A stretch of DNA of 64,000 nt from Archegozetes longisetosus (lineage: Eukaryota > Arthropoda > Arachnida > Sarcoptiformes > Trhypochthoniidae): contig JAEMBT020000001.1 in the NCBI GenBank assembly GCA_018873245.2, forward strand, positions 11,438,220-11,502,219. Direction: 5' to 3'. Within the stretch, counting starts at the first letter, position 1. The number at the start of each line of letters is the position of its first letter. A program made the position numbers and the translations under genes. The notes under the pieces are model-generated. The model did not search any database. It saw only the letters and a list, made by a program, of their open reading frames with translations, and was not told where the DNA came from. Below, piece by piece: positions 34,940 through 45,700 of this stretch.

Positions 34940-36279
34940 CAGTTTAATTACTTTTGATTTCGCATCATTGCCATTAACCGAATTGACTTTTCAGTATTTT
35001 TATAGGTAGAAACAAACTAAATTAAATGTTGCTCAATTCGATGCATGTAATTGATAAAGTTGCTCTTATCGTGAAAATCTATACTTCAAATCTTTTTGCC
35101 GTCCAGCCTATCTTGATCTTTTAAAATTTAATAAAATAATCACTGTGATTTAAACAACTTTATAGATGTTTTCTATACTCCTATTATTTTTATTGATATA
35201 ACAAAACGATTATGAATTTGAATCTCACTCAATTTTTTAAAAAGTTCAATAATAATGAGTTTCTGCGTCAATACATGTAACTCTACAAAGTTATTTAATT
35301 AACAGATTTTAGTTTATAAATGCTTTTAATTTCTAAATTCTATTTTCAGAAATATTTTTTCACACAGACATATTGTAAGTGTAGAATGATTTCTGATAAT
35401 TTGTCTCCAACAAAATACGATTTCACATAAGATAACCTTATTCGAAATTAGGTAGTGTATCCATACAATATTTATTTTTTAAGCTATGAAATCATTGAAC
35501 TTGGAAAACTGTTAAACAATTTGAATGCTTAGCATTTGGTATGAAATATGCATTTCTATTTTTCATTTTGCTCAGTCATTTTGGATTTTAAAATAAGTTG
35601 TAAGTATTTTTATGTTGTTATATATAACGTCATTTTTTAGGAAATTCAATCTGACCTCAATTTAGCAAATTTTTCAAAAGTAAAGCTTGCCTAAAATTGG
35701 AGCTAACAGCGAACTCTTAGAAAATTTAATTCAATGGTCATATGTAAAATTATAGAAATAATATTGTCTAAAAGGTAATACTGTATAAACCAAATGAGTC
35801 ACAGCTTAGAAATATTTTATCACTTAGATATAGACTGACCAGACGCTCAGTTTTTTGGATCTCACAGCAGTGTCCAATGCGGGGTAAGAACTGAACATAG
35901 AGAAGTTCATTTTGCAAGTTTGAGAAAACTTTGTGTACAAACAGTAAATCATTCAACCAATGCTTTATCACTATTTCATAAAATTTTACAATAAAACGTT
36001 AAGCAAACGACTTGATGCATCAATGAGTCAGACTTTAGTGCAAAATACCATTGAATTTATAATTGATTTCTTCAGTCATTTATAAGACAAACCATTAATA
36101 GTTTTTATATTTGTCTTCGTCTCATTATCTTTGATTTCTATCAACTGTTTCTCAAATCAAATAATAAAGTACTTATTAATTGAATTGAATTTAATCTCGA
36201 ATATTACATTTTTGAATCGAAAATAAAATTAATTTTAAACAAATGAATGAATGAAATGAGTGAATAAATTATTGAATAT
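34940..36279. other. Spacer between the inverted cassettes, with a degenerate hAT end
   Basis: No gene seen. Near 35840 the text ACTGACCAGACGCTCAG resembles the hAT end GGGTGACCAGGCGTCC, possibly the left end of the hAT relic that follows. Confidence 0.35.
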
Positions 36280-36694
36280 TTATGCCGACGAAGATTTACT
36301 ATCCGATGAAATTAATTCATTCACTGTTTTCCTGAACCAAAGGAAGTCAAAGTAAAACAAACGAATGTCATTTTGAAGTATTGCAAAATATTAGCGAAAA
36401 TGAGTTCAGCAATTTGTCGAAAATTATAGAAAAGTCATGGCTATACCTAAAAATAATGATTTCGTCGAACGAGTTTTCAGTCATTTACTGAGAATGCGGA
36501 CTGACGAAAGAAGTTTAATGAGTATTGATTTAATTAAAGCCAAAATTTGTATTAAAAATAACTTTAATATGGATTGTATCGAATTCAAGTCTTATGTGGA
36601 AATGAAAAACTTTAAAAAGCAGCTAAATCTAATCAAAAATATAATCAGAACATTTGTAAATGTAATCAATGATTATTCAAAATATAATAGTTGA
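36280..36694 (+). pseudogene. hAT transposase C-terminal fragment
   Basis: About 36370-36694 encodes, with one frame change, SENEFSNLSKIIEK then VMAIPKNNDFVERVFSHLL, RTDERSLMSIDLIKAKICIK, the hAT dimerisation segment (AIPxxNxxVERVFS...DER...IKA). It is related to the fragment inside the 5360 element (FSVMKNILTDERNRL). It has been inserted between the two receptor cassettes. No clear right end is found. Confidence 0.65.
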
Positions 36695-36699
36695 AAAAA

Positions 36700-37134
36700 T
36701 TAGTGTTCAGTTTTTGTTCACTTTTTATCAGTATTTTTTTTTATAAAATTTCAGTTTTAGTTGAAAAAATATGTTCAGTATACTTAGATAACGTTTAACT
36801 GTAGAGACCCTCTGATACCTAAATAGCTATTTAACAACGAGATAGTAGAATGTTGAGAATTTACTCAATAAAGCTCTAGATATCTCAACGAATCTATTAA
36901 TTCAGCCTCAACTGGGTATATAAATTAATGTCATTATTTGAAACATGAAGTTCCCATCGGACATTTCAGTCAAATGACTAAAAATTATGAAGTTTTGAGA
37001 TCAGAATATACGTAGATACGGGTGCCCAACTCGTGATCTATACACCGTCAACCCACGGGCCCAGACTATAGGGTTTCATCAAGTGAGAAGATCCGATGAA
37101 AAATATTGAAGTCTAAATCTTTCAGTTAAACTAA
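36700..37134. other. No gene seen
   Basis: A GC-richer patch at 37010-37080 (CCAACTCGTGATC, ACCCACGGGCCC) is probably transposon-derived but cannot be assigned. Confidence 0.3.
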
Positions 37135-37378
37135 CTCTTTTCAGCTCAAAAAATAAGAATAATTAATGATAATAAAGTGATTATAGATTATTCAAACAAT
37201 TATGAGACTATGAAGTACCATCAACATGAAATGCTTTAACAAAATGCATACGTTGCAAAAAACGAATTATTCAGAAAATCTAACTTCGAATAATGAGATT
37301 GAAAGCGAAACTAATTATTTAGAAATGAAACCGACAAAAAGTACAACTGAACTCTGTTTTGAATGCATAGTGTAAATC
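37135..37378 (+). pseudogene. Detached tyrosine-motif receptor tail (relic)
   Basis: The sequence runs from TTTTCAG near 37140 through a broken AYVAKN to an open stretch reading NYSENLTSNNEIESE, TNYLEMKPTKSTTE and CFECIV, then a stop at 37376. It matches the tails at 28.8, 34.6 and 38.7 kb. The upstream half has frameshifts and no ectodomain is present. AATAAA at 37442 follows. The distance to the next GH16 start (about 210 bp) and the intervening text (TTCCTGTTCT) match the minus-strand cassette. Confidence 0.6.
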
Positions 37379-37588
37379 TTCCGATTCTTGACAAATAATA
37401 CGTGAGCACTTTATAAATGTTTCTCATTTTCTTATTTAAAGAATAAACGAATTTCTTTGGAATACTGTTCTATATAATGATTTATATCTTAATAGTTCCT
37501 GTTCTAAAAATATTTTATTTTTAATCTATAATTTTTATACACTATCAAACTTTATATTAAAGATAATACATAATATTAATATGAACAA

Positions 37589-38796
37589 ATGTTTAGTAAA
37601 TATACAAAAAGCTTTATTATTATTTTGTTGTTAAGTGACCTGAGTTTTAGTGAATGGATACTGGACTTTTCTGATGAATTCGGTGAAAATTCTTCAGATT
37701 TTAAACTTTGGAGCAAGCAGGATGGACAACTAGGTAAATCAACTTTAAGCTCTAGTGATCTAAATTTTAACTTAAAAATAATTTTTTCAAAGGAACAATA
37801 AAATTTCTCCAAGAAAATGTAAATGTTATTAATGGTTCATTGAGATTGAGTGCCGATCGAAGAACTTTTGACAATGAATCAGTTCTGACAGGCTCTCAAA
37901 TATTCAACACTTATGAAATGTGGAACGAAGGGTTTTTTGAAATCAGAGTCAAAATATCGAATAGCAACGAATTTCGTTCTTTAGTATGGTTGGGTCGAAA
38001 TGAAAGCCTCGGTGATCAATATCCCAGAATTCAACTATTTCATAGCCTCAACAGTGATCCACTTATTATAAACAGTGGATTACTATTGGGATCAAAGAAA
38101 TTTTTCGGCTTTAGTAGCAGTACTCCCAATAATATAATTGAAGACGATTTTAATATTTTTTCCATGGAATGGAGAAGTAGTTATATTTGTTGGAGACTTA
38201 ATGGCCAGCCTTATTGGAACGAATCTATTGATAAAAATTCTCGTTTAGAGCGAGAAAGCATTTCTAGTAATAAAACGAAACAGTTGTTCACTGATAAGTT
38301 TAAAATTAATATTGAACACTATCCTTCTAATGATATTTATCAATTGTTTGAGAAAAATTCTGAAATTACTTCGTATTTATATATTGATTATATTAGAGTT
38401 TATTATTGGAATGATTTAAACACTGTTGAGAAAAACTTTGAAGGAATTGTTCAATTAGTTGTTGTTTTAGGATCTATAGCACTTTTTATGATTGTGCTCA
38501 TAGCAGTTGTTATTATTTATATGCGAAGAAAATTAGAGCGTAAACTAAATAATAACTCTTATCAGAATGCTATCAAAGACTCTAAATGTGCTGACGAATT
38601 CGATCTCTATCATAATGATCTGAATGTCTATTATTCAAGTAATTATGATGCTACAGAATACGATGAGTACGATATGCCTGAAGAATATGAGGAGGTGGCT
38701 CAGAATATGGATTATTCAGAAATTTCAACTCAAAATAATGGCTTTGAAAGCGAAAATAATTACACCGTAATGAAACCGACAATAACTGAATGCTGA
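37589..38796 (+). CDS. GH16-fold single-pass receptor with tyrosine-motif tail (one frameshift)
   Basis: Paralog of the minus-strand gene at 33231. 37589-37791 gives the signal peptide and first strands (SEWILDFSDEFGENSSDFKL). The frame shifts by one base in an A-run at 37789-37791 (FSK|GTIKFLQENVNVING) and then runs open to 38796. Adding one base gives 403 codons. The jelly-roll continues with WNEGFFEIRVKI, DDFNIFSMEWRSSYICW and YLYIDYIRVYYW; the catalytic ExDxxE strand reads DQYPRIQLF and is lost. A TM segment and MRRKLERKL follow. The tail has PEEYEEVAQNMDYSEI and NNYTVMKPTITEC, the module shared with the YWTD receptor. The strong homology on both sides of the shift suggests a recent event or an assembly error. 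Confidence 0.7.
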
Positions 38797-38884
38797 AAAC
38801 TTTGAATATATACTGAAAATATGATGATTCTCAAAAAACAATATATGGACTCGTGATGAATGGTTACTGCATACTCTCATTTAA

Positions 38885-39339
38885 CCCTTCGTCACAACTG
38901 TGGGATAAAATGTTCCTAAGTTTTACTTAAAAAATCTCGGTAAAATCAACAGAATGTCGTAATTTCTTAAAAATTCAGCTATTCCTCAGTCACATATCTG
39001 ACTTGGAACGACAAGAATCCTGATTTATTTAGACTTATAACTATTTTAAATAAACTTTCTGCCAACATGTCTTTCTGATGATAGAAATTCCCCCCAACAT
39101 CGTAGTGCTTTGTGTTTACTATATATGTCGCAGCGCTGTAATGTCGCTACTAACAATTTGAACCACTGATGACACTGTAGCAGATAATAACTATAAATTA
39201 ATTAATTAGTAAATTAAAACATCGAAAACAAGGGCCAACTTTGATCTTTAAAGCGTTCTGACTAACCTAGAACAGATATAAAGCGTGACAAATGTGGGGT
39301 AAAATTTTACGTTTTCAGAAGTTAAGTTGGGACGAAGGG
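38885..39339. mobile_element. piggyBac-like MITE inserted in the receptor 3' UTR
   Basis: Ends CCCTTCGTCACAACT and AGTTGGGACGAAGGG are inverted repeats (one mismatch), flanked by TTAA at 38881-38884 and 39340-39343. Length 455 bp, non-coding. The paralogous position after the tail relic at 37433-37447 reads CTTATTTAAAGAATAAAC, an empty site with a single TTAA. The element separates the stop codon (38796) from the conserved AATAAA now at 39346. Confidence 0.8.
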
Positions 39340-39345
39340 TTAAAG

Positions 39346-39351
39346 AATAAA
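39346..39351 (+). terminator. Displaced polyadenylation signal
   Basis: AATAAA in the conserved context AAAGAATAAATAATT. In paralogous copies it lies about 65-80 nt after the stop; here the MITE insertion moves it to about 550 nt. Confidence 0.45.
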
Positions 39352-39399
39352 TAATTCTCTTTTGAATATTGTTTTATTTACTGGTTTATCTATATAATA

Positions 39400-39700
39400 A
39401 GAAGTAAACGTTGTTTGTCTGTCATTCTATGTATTCGAACTGTGGGCACTTTGGGCCCGAACCAATTACATATTCGTGATCAATATGACCAGGAGGTGCA
39501 GCACTAGCTATTTATTTCTTAAAAAAGCAAGAGAAAATTTTATTTTCTGAAATAATAACTATTTCCTGCCAGGAATCGAACCTACAGCTATGAGCGTGGA
39601 TACTTCAAACCTTGAACTTCATGGCATAAGTAAAACTATACTTTCCTTTATTTAAATTAATGATTGGTTAGTGGTTAGTGATTAATGTCCATTAAAGTTT
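39400..39700 (-). repeat. tRNA-like / SINE-like fragment (uncertain)
   Basis: On the minus strand near 39580-39550 the text AGGTTCGATTCCTGGCAGGA resembles a tRNA B box and acceptor side, and TTATGCCATGAAGTTCAAGG lies about 40 nt before it in the A-box position. The T stem pairs only partly and the acceptor stem is not convincing, so it is not called as a tRNA gene. Confidence 0.25.
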
Positions 39701-39807
39701 TATCCACCAGTTTAAGTCAAATCCAACTCTCCTAATAAATTGTAATAAACCAAATTTAATCGCTGAAATTGTAATTAAATAAAAACTAAATAATTGACTA
39801 TATAGGA

Positions 39808-40375
39808 TGTTGAATTTGACTACAGCTATTTTGAACTTTATTATTATGACTTTTTTATTCATTAACATATATTGACTTGTGATACACTAAATTAAAGCTA
39901 AAAACAGAATTTTAACTACACGTCTAGATTTCACTATTTTTCCGATACATAAGTCAATCCCATTATGCAAAGATTGATAAATACTTTGTAACAAAGTTGG
40001 GTTTTGATTGACTTAATTAATCTCAAATCAGAAGTACTGTTACAGCTCATGAAGGATTGTTATTTTATTGTTTGCTCGGTCACCTGATCTGACTAGCCTG
40101 ATTTCTCCTCTGGGGATACTTAAAAGACAAAGTTTATGCGGAGTAACAATAAATCTTACTTGAAATTAATCAAATCAAAGCCCAACTTTATTATAATATG
40201 CTTATAAATATTTGCATGACTGAATTCACTCTTGTATTTTAAAAATGGTGAATAACTGGACACATAGTTAAAAATTTAATTCTTTGGCTTTAATTTGATG
40301 CATCGCAAGTCAATATATGTTAATGAATGAAAAAGTCATAAACACTAAAAATAGTTGTAATCAAATTTAATACCT
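39808..40375. mobile_element. Foldback-type MITE with about 225-bp arms
   Basis: Left arm about 39808-40035 and right arm about 40150-40375 are inverted copies. Landmarks: ATTCATTAACATATATTGAC on the left (39857) and GTCAATATATGTTAATGAAT on the right (40309), and CAAAGTTGGGTTTTGATT versus AATCAAAGCCCAACTTT. The loop is about 115 bp. No coding capacity. Confidence 0.6.
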
Positions 40376-41325
40376 TATATTTAAAAGTAATAATAAACTC
40401 TAGATTAATAAATATAAAAACTTTAATAATTAAAGTCCTAATAATGAAAAAATTTAGCTATCCAAATAAAACTAACCCTCGAACCCCAATTAAAACACTT
40501 TGGAAACTGTGATGAATAGATGTTAAAAAGTGAGTTCGAGCTATTCAACACAGGAATTTTATGCTATTACGTTACTGACAAAAGTTATCCACTGTTAGCA
40601 GTGCAACTGGCCTCTCTTTGAACAACCTGAATTTTTCAAAGTGCTGATATTGCCCCTCTAGATCAATGCCTTACATTGTGAGACTGTGTTAAGTTTATGG
40701 ACGTTACCCTTGAGAGGCTCTTCAATTTGTACAATCAGGCGATGACCGCATCACCTAATAGTGAAGTGTTGCTGATAATAACGCCACTCGCGACTTAAAT
40801 TACAGTGACCGAAGATCTCGATTTCTCGCAGATTCCAAATTAAGATTTGAAATCTATATCTAGGAACTTACCTCAACTTCCGCTTCCACTTGAACTACGA
40901 TTACCACCTCAAGACTGGTAAAGGGATAACGTCACTAAACTCCGTCGCCGTGCTCGAGCCAAAAAGTCCCGCTTGTACAGCATCCACTTAGCCGAGAAAG
41001 TTGGAATTGAGAACCGAAAAGCTGAAGAAAAGCGATTCTGATCAACTCCAAGACTTCCAAAACTTCATCCCGGACAACAGATCAGCGTCGGAGGTTTTCA
41101 CATTTAGAACGGATCCAAATCCTAAAAACACCGTCAGGAGATAAAAAAGCTATCTAAATTCTATCAAGATCTCACGGTTATGCGTGGATTTTGTGATTAA
41201 TCTTTTCACTTCTAATTCATTTTCATTAAAACAACAAAGCACGAATAATATTATTAATATTATAAATAAATAAATAAATAAATTGCATTTTGACTAAAAG
41301 AACTGTATTCAAATTTACCTCTTAA
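40376..41325. other. No gene seen; GC-richer patch, possible retroelement remnant
   Basis: 40600-41120 is richer in G+C and has a basic reading stretch (KLRRRARAKKSRLYSIHLAE near 40940-41000), but stops interrupt it and no domain can be named. Confidence 0.3.
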
Positions 41326-42240
41326 GTGATAATAAAAAAATCAAAATTACTTGAAGAAGTAATCATTTACATCTTAAACGAATCTTCAAGTAGAAGAATA
41401 AAGAGCTTTTCACAAAATTTGTTATATTTTATGAAATTTTTAATATTATTATTTTTTAATTTAATGTCGTTCTTATCTTATGTTTGGATCACAAACCATT
41501 CTTCTTTGTTTGCTTCGGATAAGAATTGTTTTTTATTGATCTATGGTTCAGTAGAAATAGTTATGACCACAGGCTTCGGTTTGGCTATAATATGTAGGAC
41601 TGTTTTCACTTTTGTATTCATTACAAAATTACCTATAATTTCATTCAATGAAGTCAATATTGATTTTGCTCAATTTGTGAGCAATGGAAACTATTATCAA
41701 TTGAAAAATGCTCTGATCGAATTCTATAAAATTTGTTAGAATAGTTTATATAATTTATTCTTCAACAGAGATTTCTGTGTTTACTTATTCCTTATATCAC
41801 ATCATTCTGTCTGTGTCTGAATCTGTGTTAAAACTAATTATTGAATACTGTGTAACAATTTTTATGTTAATGTCATTTATATTCTCATACAATCGGAAAT
41901 ATTGACAATGAAGCTAAAAAATCTTTTCATTTAATCCATGGATTGGCCTCATATCAAAATGATTATTATATTGTGTTTCAGGTACAAATTTGATTGAAAA
42001 ATCAAATTAACTCTGATTTATCTATTAATTTATTTCCAAAAACATTCGATTAAACGAATAAAACATTTTTTAGATAAAATTATACTTCAATCGAGTGTTG
42101 ATATCAACGATCAGTTTAACTACTTTTGATAAATCAATTAATGATAAAACTTGTGTTACTATAAGTCAATCGATTTTATATCATTTCTGGAACTTAAGCG
42201 CTATTCTATTTGTCTATTTTCTAATAGACAAATTATTTTA
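41326..42240 (+). pseudogene. Gustatory-receptor-like pseudogene
   Basis: 41326-41739 is an open hydrophobic stretch (FLILLFFNLMSFLSYVWI, GFGLAIICRTVFTFVFI). It shifts frame near 41760 to EISVFTYSLYHIILSVSESV and IEYCVTIFMLMSFIFSYN, and again near 41890 to NIDNEAKKSFHLIHGLASY ending at a good donor CAG|GTACAA (41981). A possible last exon after 42075 contains TTFDKSINDKTCVTIS, reminiscent of the Gr VDKxxAxxxxS segment. The order (long N-terminal part, NxxxxxSxxLI.GL segment, small C-terminal exon) fits a Gr. At least two frame changes make it probably non-functional. Confidence 0.45.
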
Positions 42241-43761
42241 ACGCACTTTTCCATATTGCTTAAAAGCAGGACGAAGTAACTTGAATTTGTATTTATTGAG
42301 ATTTACTCACGTTTAGTACTGAACGCAGACTCATATTCTATATGAATGCATTTAATAATGAAATTTAATTTAAATAATAATAATAACGTAGCTATATCCC
42401 AACTCAATGACTGGCTATTTTGTTATAACTTGTTTGAAACAGAAAAATGAAATAATTATTATGTTATGGAGTAACAATTTACACAAGTTTTGTTCTACGT
42501 TAAACCTTATCTAATGTTCACATTCTTATACAACTGTATATATTAGAAGTAGAAGTTGAAGTAAAGAATTGCAAGCAGGGTCATATGATCAGACTTTTCA
42601 AGGGTTTACTCTCTGTAGTACAATCATTAGATATGTAGAGAAAAAGAGAGTTCTCTCACTTGAAAACCAAGAGGTCGATTCAATGCTAACAAATAGTATA
42701 GAAATACAATCAGTTGAGAAGATTACGAATATTTAGATATAGTGTAGACTTGCTTTTCATTTAATTCGTTAAATATAATTATACTAACAATTGTTGAATT
42801 TATTTTCATATCATATTTTATTAACTGTGTATCAATATATAATTCTATTTTTTATTAAACTTAAGTTATTGAATGTTTATTTAGATGAAAATTTAAATTT
42901 CATCAAATTTTAGTATTGTTCAAAACAATAACGGGTTGCTATCAATGCTATCAATGGCAATTCGGAAGAAATGCCTTATGATAATAGATACTTGAAATAT
43001 ATTTTAAAAATTAAAAACTAATTTTTTGATACATTGATATCTCTAGTATATCAAATATTTAAAAAGGATAAAAGAAATGACTGTTTTATAAAAGAATTAA
43101 TGCTACAAATAATTGGCTGAAAATAGTGAATGGAAATTACATAGTAAATAATAGGTTTGTATAAAAAGCTTTCTAACCTTAATATTACTTCAAACAACCA
43201 TCAAATTAATCAATTAGTTGTATTTAAACGATAAGGTAAATATGAAATCAATGAGGTTGAAGTAATTTACTCTGTATGATAAAGATCCGCGCATTGAAAT
43301 TGATTATAAAAATTAGATTGTTGTATCGGCTTTTTATTAAGATTGTCTCAGCCGAATTATTGTTAATTAAAACCTAATAGCCTGATTTTAAATTATGCCG
43401 ATCATTTAATCACTCACAGCAATAGACTGAAGATTCAATCACTTTGAATTATACGTTTCAGTATTAATCACAAATCACTGTATGAGTATTCGAACTTATA
43501 CTCTTCAAATTTTGTAAGATCTGGAGCTAATAACGAGAAATTTTCTAATATCAGCCAATCAAAGATTCAAAATTTTCAAATTTCAATTATCAAATGTTGA
43601 AATCAAATTTTAATTCTCTGATTTCAGATATTTTCTATTCAAAAATTCTGTTTACTCCATTAACTAAACAGAAACACAATTAAGTTTCAAATCTGGAATT
43701 TATTTTTCAAGATAGAAGAAAATAATTTAGTGAATAATCTCTTTAATCTCTCAGAAAGTTT
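42241..43761. other. Gene-free stretch
   Basis: AT-rich, no supported gene, RNA or transposon end. Confidence 0.4.
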
Positions 43762-45135
43762 CTATTGAAGAAATGGCTCAAAATTTTTAGCCACATACAA
43801 AACTAATTGATCCAATCCTATTGCATATCCCCTATTAGCGAATGCAACGCCAACAATGTCTTGATCGGGAAATATGAATAGTATGGTTGTTGTTCCCATC
43901 AAACCACCCGAATGCCAGATCAATGTTTTATAGGGATAATTGACTGATTCTGCGATGTGTTTTATAAACCAACCCTTGGCTAATAAAATATTCCATAGAA
44001 TTATAAAAAAAATCATAACCAGTTAAAACTTCTAATACCATATTCATTGTCATTTGTATTCTGGGCCTTAGGTATCCCAATAGTTTCTGGAGTCCATAAT
44101 TCTTTAACTGTATTCTGACTCAAAAAACCTATGAATTTGAGTTTCAAAACAATCAAAATCAATATTTTTAGCTTTACATAACCACAAGCTTCTAAAATAC
44201 TTTACTTTTATCTTTTCCTTTGTATGCCGATAGCATAGCATTTCCAAAGACTAATAGATCTGAAACTGTTGAAACCATACCACCCGATGGCCACCAACCC
44301 TCATACGACCACAAGTCGTCGAACACATCGACATTAACCAAACCTCCAAGAGAATTTGAGTAATAACGAGGTCTGTGTTTAATGATAGAATCTCTGTTTT
44401 CAGCAAAAGTCGAATTCATGCCTAACTCTAAACACATTTTCTTTATCTCATTCTGATATGTGTTGCCGAGAACTGATTCGATAATGGCTCCAATCACTTG
44501 ATATCCATAATTAGAATAAGAATATTCAGTTCCAGGTTTAAAAGCAATTTCTCGTTTTTCAACGGCTCAAGAGTTTGACTAACATTTGAAGCTTTAAAAA
44601 CTTTATTGAAATCACTCATATTAGTTAAGTGAAAGCCCGCCATATGTGACGAAACTTGTCTCAAAGTTATATTAACTGGTATTCCATTCCATGTCTTTTC
44701 TGGTAATAGGTGTTTAGGCAAGTACTCAGAAATAGATTTATTCAGACTAAGAACTGCTTTGTCTATGAGTTTTGCGACCAATGCTGTAGTCAATGGTTTG
44801 CTAATACTCGCCAAACGCCAAACAGAATCCTTATGAGTGTTCACATCATTTTCAATATCTGTATGACCAAAACCTTCGGTCCAGACTTGTTTACCTTTAA
44901 TACTGATTCCGATCACAACCCCTGGAACAGAATTCTTAGATATCCAGTCTTGGATCACAATTCGTGCGTCTTTTATTACTTCGTTTGTATTGTTAAAACT
45001 TTTATTTTCATAATATTCATCGTTAGAACCTATTTCACTGAACTGTTTGTGTTCCCAATCTGTTTGAAAACTATAGATTTTTGCAAATAATGCAATTATC
45101 ATAAGACAAAATGTTATTAATTTAGACATTTTCAT
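43762..45135 (-). CDS. Secreted LACTB-like serine beta-lactamase-fold hydrolase (3 exons, one frameshift)
   Basis: Minus strand exons 45135-44206, 44128-44030 and 43979-43762, with introns of 77 and 50 bp. Signal peptide 1-20 (second Met, 45129, may be the start). The SxxK motif is Ser110-x-x-Lys113 in RLASISKPLTT, the YxN motif is in YSYSNYGYQ, and the third motif is HSGG in LIWHSGGLMGT, so the class C/LACTB active site is complete. KELWTPETIG and GWFIKH are typical LACTB positions. One base is missing in an A/T run at 44537-44543; with it the text reads straight through FKPGTEYSYSNYGY. Exons sum to 1247 nt, so one base more gives 416 codons. The second intron has a weak donor (AGAA|GTTTTA). 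LACTB-type enzymes act as peptidases/esterases; this one appears secreted. Substrate unknown. Confidence 0.7.
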
Positions 45136-45700
45136 CTAAATTGTTTTGTGCACTAAACTATTCGGGTTTTGTATTATTAGTGATACGTATGACATAGTTT
45201 ACGAATCACATATGAAAAGGTTCGCACACTTTCAATGATTGAGAAATAAAATTTTGAGGCATTTATTAGTATATAATTCAAGTTTTATTAGATAAGTAAA
45301 AGAAAATAGATGTGATAATAATCACAAGTGAATGAAAAGGATCTAAACATTGCTTACACAGTAAAATCTATTTCACTTAAGTGTTTGCGTTCCCAATCGG
45401 TCTGAAAACTATAGATTTTTGAAAATAATGTAATTATTATAAGAGAAAATGTTATGAACTTAGACATTTTGACCAAAATTTTTTCGAGCAGTAAATTGTT
45501 CGAGTTTTGTATTATTAATGATACAGTTCGTAAATTGCATATGATAAGGTTCGCACAATTTCAATGATTAAGAGATAAAATTTTGAAGCATTTATTAGTT
45601 TATAATTAAAGTTTTATTAGATAAGGAGAAGGAAATAGATATGACAATCATTTCAAGTGAATAAAAAGTATCCAAGCATTGTTTACATAGTAATGGTTGA
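45040..45700. repeat. Tandem duplication of the LACTB-like gene's 5' end
   Basis: Unit 1 (about 45045-45372) and unit 2 (about 45378-45695) are direct copies at roughly 80% identity by eye. Each has the signal-peptide codons, 5' UTR (TGTATTATTAGTGATAC versus TGTATTATTAATGATAC), AAGGTTCGCACA, and TTTTATTAGATAAG. The duplicated piece therefore includes the presumed promoter. Confidence 0.75.
45354..45467 (-). CDS. Short secreted-peptide open frame from the duplicated 5' end
   Basis: In the upstream copy the frame is open for 37 residues: a signal-like start MSKFITFSLIIITLFSKIYS, then 17 residues (FQTDWERKHLSEIDFTV) and a stop. It is related to the first 36 residues of the LACTB-like protein. 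Most substitutions keep the hydrophobic core. It may be an unused fragment or a tiny secreted product; no RNA evidence is available. Confidence 0.3.
   Translation of the reverse strand: MSKFITFSLIIITLFSKIYSFQTDWERKHLSEIDFTV

Noticed and set aside
39540..39600. Possible minus-strand tRNA gene (GGTTCGATTCC box)
   Set aside because: T stem has mismatches and no acceptor stem or clean anticodon arm could be folded; kept only as a weak SINE-like repeat.
44710..45090. A 126-codon plus-strand open frame
   Set aside because: Antisense to the LACTB-like exon, whose active-site motifs decide the strand.
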